Assembly (NCBI GenBank): GCA_030424705.1
Contig: JAUHWJ010000083.1
Coordinates: forward strand, 1 to 7,352
Length of the DNA: 7,352 nt
From: Alphaproteobacteria bacterium
GTDB taxonomy: Bacteria > Pseudomonadota > Alphaproteobacteria > Rhodobacterales > Rhodobacteraceae
Direction: 5' to 3'
Shown here: positions 4,558 through 7,352 of the stretch, in pieces
Numbering within the stretch: the stretch's first letter is position 1
How the letters are laid out: every line of letters starts with the position of its first letter
Notes under the pieces: generated by a model
Seen by the model: only the letters and a program-made list of their open reading frames with translations
Databases searched by the model: none
Told to the model about the DNA's origin: nothing
Position numbers and translations under genes: made by a program

Positions 4558-4597
4558 CGCCGAATAATATCACCGAATGGCGTATTCTGTCACAAAA
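4546..4597 (-). promoter_or_regulatory. Long-spaced inverted repeat over the XRE promoter, candidate operator pair
   Basis: TTTTGTGA (4546-4553) and TCACAAAA (4590-4597) are perfect 8-bp inverted repeats with centres 44 bp apart, roughly four helical turns. One copy covers the -35 of the XRE gene; the other lies between its two candidate start codons. Smaller symmetric words lie inside (CGCC/GGCG, GAATA/TATTC) and a CCGAAT direct repeat occurs at 4560 and 4573. The arrangement would suit autoregulation by a dimer pair or DNA looping. It is also in the only AT-rich stretch of the region. Confidence 0.45.
4564..4593 (-). promoter_or_regulatory. Sigma70-type promoter for the XRE-liuC unit
   Basis: On the minus strand GTGACA (4593-4588) matches the -35 consensus at five of six positions. 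After 18 bp, TATTAT (4569-4564) matches the -10 at five of six. Six bases then precede ATG at 4557, so transcription should start at or beside that codon, predicting a leaderless mRNA. No Shine-Dalgarno precedes either candidate start. Confidence 0.55.
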
Positions 4598-4660
4598 GAA
4601 GGGCTGCACGGGCCCGTCCTTCCCGGCTATCCCGCTCGGGAGGCGGAACAGGAGGCAAAG

Positions 4661-4879
4661 TTGCAGATATCGGAGGAGACGGCCCGCCGGGCCTTCGCCA
4701 AGGCGACGACCTGGCAGATCAGCGGCTTCGTGGTGATGACGGCGCTGACCTGGGCGATCACCGGGTCGCTCGCAGAGGGCGGAGCGGTCGCGGCTGGCGG
4801 CGCGGCCGCGGGATTCGTCTCCTACTATCTCCACGAGAGGGCTTGGGCGCGGGTGCGCTGGGGCCTCAGGCGGACCTGA
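4661..4879 (+). CDS. DUF2061 family small membrane protein
   Basis: Small inner-membrane protein of unknown function. ARRAFAKATTWQISGFVVMTALTWAITGS and the C-terminal YYLHERAWARVRWGLR match the DUF2061 pattern (K-x-x-TWR/Q start, ITG turn, YYLHER-W-R end) with two membrane helices between. I start it at TTG 4661, five bases after a perfect AGGAGG (4650-4655), giving 72 aa, about the size of the domain. The alternative ATG 4577 would add 28 residues (MAYSVTKEG...) with no ribosome site and would use up the promoter region of the divergent XRE gene. It ends convergently with mvaB, overlapping it by 14 bases. Confidence 0.8.
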   Translation: MQISEETARRAFAKATTWQISGFVVMTALTWAITGSLAEGGAVAAGGAAAGFVSYYLHERAWARVRWGLRRT

Positions 4880-5720
4880 GCCCCTGCGCGAAGGCGGCGG
4901 CCTCCGCCAGTCTCTCCCGGTCGATCCCCGTCTCGAAGCCCCGCTCCGCCATCAGGGAGACGACCGCCTCCGTCGCCACATTGCCGGCGGCCCCGGGGGC
5001 GTAAGGGCAGCCGCCAAGCCCGCCTGCGGAGGAGTCGAACGTGCGGAGGCCCTTCTCCAGCGCGACGGCGACATTCTCCAGCGCCCGCCCGCCCGTGTCA
5101 TGGAAGTGCCCGGCGAGGCGGGCGGCGGGGGCGGCTTCTAGGCAGGCGTCGAGCATCGCGGAGACCGCCTCCGGCGTTCCGCGGCCGATCGTATCCCCCA
5201 GCGAGACCTCGTAGGCGCCGAGGGCGAGGAAGGCCCCAACGGCTTGGGCCACGGCGGCGGGCGGAGTCGGCCCGTCGAACGGGCAGTCGGTGACGCAGGA
5301 GACATAGGCGCGGAGCGGGACGCCGGCCGCCTTCGCCGCCTCGGCCACGGGGCGGAACATCTCCATCGCTTCGGCGCGGGAGGCGTTGAGATTGGCGCGG
5401 GAGAAGCCTTCGGAGGCGGAGCCGAAGATCGCCACCTCATCCGCCCCGGCGGCCATCGCCCGCTCGAAGCCCCTCAGGTTCGGCGTGAGCGCTGTGTAGC
5501 GGACGCCCGCGTGCCGGGCGATGCAGGCCAGCACCTCCGCCCCGTCCGCCATCTGCGGCACCCATTTCGGGGAGACGAAGCTCGCCGCCTCGATCTTCGC
5601 GAAGCCGGCGGCGGTGAGGAGATCGACGAGGCGGACCTTCTCCGCCGTCGCGGCCGGGCGCTTCTCGTTCTGGAGCCCGTCGCGCGGGCTCATCTCGAAG
5701 ATCGTGACGCGTTCAGCCAT
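4866..5720 (-). CDS. mvaB: Hydroxymethylglutaryl-CoA lyase
   Basis: Cleaves HMG-CoA to acetyl-CoA and acetoacetate, the last step of leucine degradation. It is a 284-aa TIM-barrel protein of the HMGL-like family and complete. MSPRDGLQNE (10-19) holds the catalytic Arg13 and metal-ligand Asp14. ASFVSPKWVPQMAD (46-59) is typical of HMG-CoA lyases. GHFHDTGG (204-211) provides metal-ligand His205 and His207, and SSAGGLGGCPYAPGAAGN (230-247) is the lyase signature with active-site Cys238 and ligand Asn247. These separate it from homocitrate or isopropylmalate synthases. The ATG overlaps the mccA stop by eight bases (ATGGCTGA), indicating coupled translation from the mcc transcript. No mitochondrial-type or signal extension is present, so it is cytosolic. 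Confidence 0.95.
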   Translation of the reverse strand: MAERVTIFEMSPRDGLQNEKRPAATAEKVRLVDLLTAAGFAKIEAASFVSPKWVPQMADGAEVLACIARHAGVRYTALTPNLRGFERAMAAGADEVAIFGSASEGFSRANLNASRAEAMEMFRPVAEAAKAAGVPLRAYVSCVTDCPFDGPTPPAAVAQAVGAFLALGAYEVSLGDTIGRGTPEAVSAMLDACLEAAPAARLAGHFHDTGGRALENVAVALEKGLRTFDSSAGGLGGCPYAPGAAGNVATEAVVSLMAERGFETGIDRERLAEAAAFAQGLRSA

Positions 5721-7352
5721 CGAGCGGCTCGAGCGTGACGAGGATCGCGCCCTCCTCCACCTGGTCGCCCGGCCCGGCCCCGAGTGCGGCCACGACGCCC
5801 GCGCGCGGCGCCTTCAGCGTGTGCTCCATCTTCATCGCCTCGAGAACACAGAGAGGCGCGCCTTTCTCCACGGAGGCGCCGACCGCGGCGGAGACGGATT
5901 TCACGAGACCGGGCATCGGAGAAAGCACCATGTCGCCGCCTGCGCCGGCGTCGCCGCCGACGGCGAGCGGATCGTGCAGGGCGAAGCCGTGCGCCGCACC
6001 GTCCATGAATACGGTAACGCGCCCCCCGTGGAGAACGGCGCGGGCGGTGAAGATGCGGGCGCCGTCATCGACGCGGAGCCTCTCGCCTTCGCGCCAGACC
6101 GAAAGGCCGACGCGCTCCGCGCCGAAGGCGACGGAGAAGCAATGCCCCGCCGTCTCCACCTCCGCCAGCGTCTCCCCGATGCGGACGAGGCTTCGGGCAT
6201 GGCCCCAGAGGCGGAACCCGTCTCGCCGGCTCCACTCCGCGCCGCCCTCCGCGGGGAGCCCGAGCGCGGCGAGGGCGGCGAGGGCGTGGGCGACGGGCGG
6301 GGCTTCGCGCGGGGCGGTGAGCGCCTCCGCGTCGCGGGCGATGAGGCCGGTGTCCACCTCCCCGCGGGCGAAGCCCTCATGCGCGGCGAGGCGGGCGAGG
6401 AAGTCGATATTCGTGACCGAGCCCGCCACTTCGGTGGCTTCGAGCGCAGCGCGGAGGCGGGAGAGGGCCTCCGCCCGGTCCTGCCCCTTGGTTACGATCT
6501 TGGCGATCATCGGGTCGTAGAAGGGGGTGATCTCGTCCCCCGGCCGCACGCCCGTCTCGATCCGCGCGGATTTCGGGAATTCCAGATGGTCGAGCCGGCC
6601 GGTGGCGGGGAGGAAGCCCTTCGCCGGGTCCTCCGCGTAGAGCCGCGCCTCGAAGGCCCAGCCGTCGATGCGGAGGTCCTCCTGCTTCATCGGCAGGGGT
6701 TCCCCGGCGGCGACGCGGAGCTGCCATTCGACGAGGTCGACGCCCGTGATCTCCTCCGTCACCGGATGTTCGACCTGGAGGCGGGTGTTCATCTCCATGA
6801 ACCAGAACCCGTCCGGCCGGAGGCCGCGGCTCCCGTCCACGATGAACTCGATTGTGCCGGCGCCGGCATAGCCGATGGCCTTCGCCGCCTTCACCGCCGC
6901 GGCGCCCATCGCGGCGCGGACCTCTTGCGTCATCCCCGGCGCGGGCGCCTCCTCGATCACCTTCTGGTGGCGGCGCTGGAGCGAGCAATCCCGTTCGAAA
7001 AGATGGATCGCGTCCTTCCCGTCCCCGAAGACCTGCACCTCGATATGGCGGGGGGCGGTGACGTATTTCTCGATCAGAACCGCCCCGTCTCCGAAGCTCG
7101 ACCTGCCTTCGGAGGCTGCGGAGGCGAGGGCGGCGGGGAACTCCTCCGCCCGCTCGACGAGCCGCATCCCCTTGCCGCCGCCGCCCGCGCGGGCCTTGAT
7201 GAGGACCGGGTAGCCGATGGCCTCCGCCTCCCCGGCGAGGAAGTCCGGCTCCTGCCGCGGCCCGTGATAGCCGGGGACGACGGGCACGCCCGCCTTTTCC
7301 ATCAGCGCCTTCGCGGCGTCCTTGAGCCCCATCGCGCGGATCGCGGAGGCGG
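5713..7352 (-). CDS. mccA: Methylcrotonyl-CoA carboxylase, biotin-containing alpha subunit, N-terminus missing
   Basis: Biotin carboxylase/carrier subunit that, with MccB, carboxylates 3-methylcrotonyl-CoA. The frame runs off the window edge; about 545 residues are visible (ASAIRA then MGLKDAAK, counting M as residue 1), and roughly the first 110 are missing. The ATP-grasp core has GGGGKGM (50-56), HIEVQVFGD (96-104), ERDCSLQRRHQKVIEEAP (113-130) and EMNTRLQVEHPVTE (180-193, with Glu180, Asn182, Arg184 and Glu188). FEARLYAEDPAKGFLPATG (227-245) opens the biotin carboxylase C-terminal domain. A linker domain (about 340-465) is followed by a biotinyl domain whose VLEAMKMEHTLKAP (497-509) carries biotin Lys501. 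EAMKMEH and adjoining mvaB favour MCC over propionyl-CoA carboxylase. mccB is presumably upstream, outside the window. Confidence 0.93.
   Translation of the reverse strand, partial: ASAIRAMGLKDAAKALMEKAGVPVVPGYHGPRQEPDFLAGEAEAIGYPVLIKARAGGGGKGMRLVERAEEFPAALASAASEGRSSFGDGAVLIEKYVTAPRHIEVQVFGDGKDAIHLFERDCSLQRRHQKVIEEAPAPGMTQEVRAAMGAAAVKAAKAIGYAGAGTIEFIVDGSRGLRPDGFWFMEMNTRLQVEHPVTEEITGVDLVEWQLRVAAGEPLPMKQEDLRIDGWAFEARLYAEDPAKGFLPATGRLDHLEFPKSARIETGVRPGDEITPFYDPMIAKIVTKGQDRAEALSRLRAALEATEVAGSVTNIDFLARLAAHEGFARGEVDTGLIARDAEALTAPREAPPVAHALAALAALGLPAEGGAEWSRRDGFRLWGHARSLVRIGETLAEVETAGHCFSVAFGAERVGLSVWREGERLRVDDGARIFTARAVLHGGRVTVFMDGAAHGFALHDPLAVGGDAGAGGDMVLSPMPGLVKSVSAAVGASVEKGAPLCVLEAMKMEHTLKAPRAGVVAALGAGPGDQVEEGAILVTLEPLDG

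Noticed and set aside
4560..4578. CCGAAT direct repeat in the XRE promoter as a separate response-regulator site
   Set aside because: Two six-base copies are too little on their own; noted only within the inverted-repeat region.
5735..6520. 261-codon open frame on the plus strand within mccA
   Set aside because: Serine/arginine/alanine-rich antisense shadow of a strongly conserved enzyme; no ribosome site.
6377..6988. 203-codon frame on the minus strand inside mccA
   Set aside because: Same strand as mccA but out of frame, Gly/Arg/Pro-rich; a frameshift in mccA is excluded because the mccA frame is intact throughout.
1..7352. CRISPR array, tRNA, insertion sequence, phage attachment site or replication origin
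   Set aside because: No spaced repeats, tRNA-like folds with a T-arm motif, transposase motifs or terminal inverted repeats were seen on either strand.

Overview
The window looks like the chromosome of a high-GC alphaproteobacterium. This rests on overall composition, on the protein styles (AmpD/AmiD-like amidase, DUF2061, MccA and HMG-CoA lyase) and on an RNase P RNA with a short, simple P3 region. A Rhodobacterales-type relative is my best guess, but the sequence alone does not prove it. No phage, IS element, CRISPR array or tRNA was seen.

Left part (1-1912). The plus strand starts with the 3' part of a peptidoglycan amidase gene. Seven bases after its stop codon comes the RNase P RNA gene rnpB (about 373-742), whose likely promoter lies in the last amidase codons. 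A tiny gene for a predicted secreted peptide runs towards rnpB on the minus strand and stops one base short of it. A zinc-binding GFA-family protein (minus) and a flavin reductase family protein (plus) then diverge from a short shared promoter region.

Middle part (1913-2862). A compact plus-strand operon encodes a four-helix DUF2975 membrane protein, a 79-aa YozG-like XRE regulator that overlaps it by one base, and an unannotated-looking 47-aa lipoprotein that starts inside the regulator gene. It is preceded by an AT-rich 23-bp near-palindrome (likely operator) and by a small hairpin that places the Shine-Dalgarno sequence in its loop. A 10-bp hairpin with the last stop codon in its loop closes the operon.

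Right part (2863-7352). This is a leucine/isovalerate degradation cluster on the minus strand. It holds methylcrotonyl-CoA carboxylase alpha subunit (mccA, cut by the window edge), HMG-CoA lyase (mvaB, overlapping mccA by 8 bases) and a LiuC-type 3-methylglutaconyl-CoA hydratase. Together they cover the carboxylation, hydration and cleavage steps from 3-methylcrotonyl-CoA to acetyl-CoA and acetoacetate. Between mvaB and liuC sit a 287-aa XRE regulator, transcribed with liuC, and a plus-strand DUF2061 membrane protein gene.

The best leads for something undescribed are the DUF2975/XRE/micro-lipoprotein module with its operator and Shine-Dalgarno hairpin, the two mutually exclusive hairpins in front of liuC, and the XRE regulator with its inverted-repeat promoter inside the leucine cluster. 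All three are inferences from sequence patterns.
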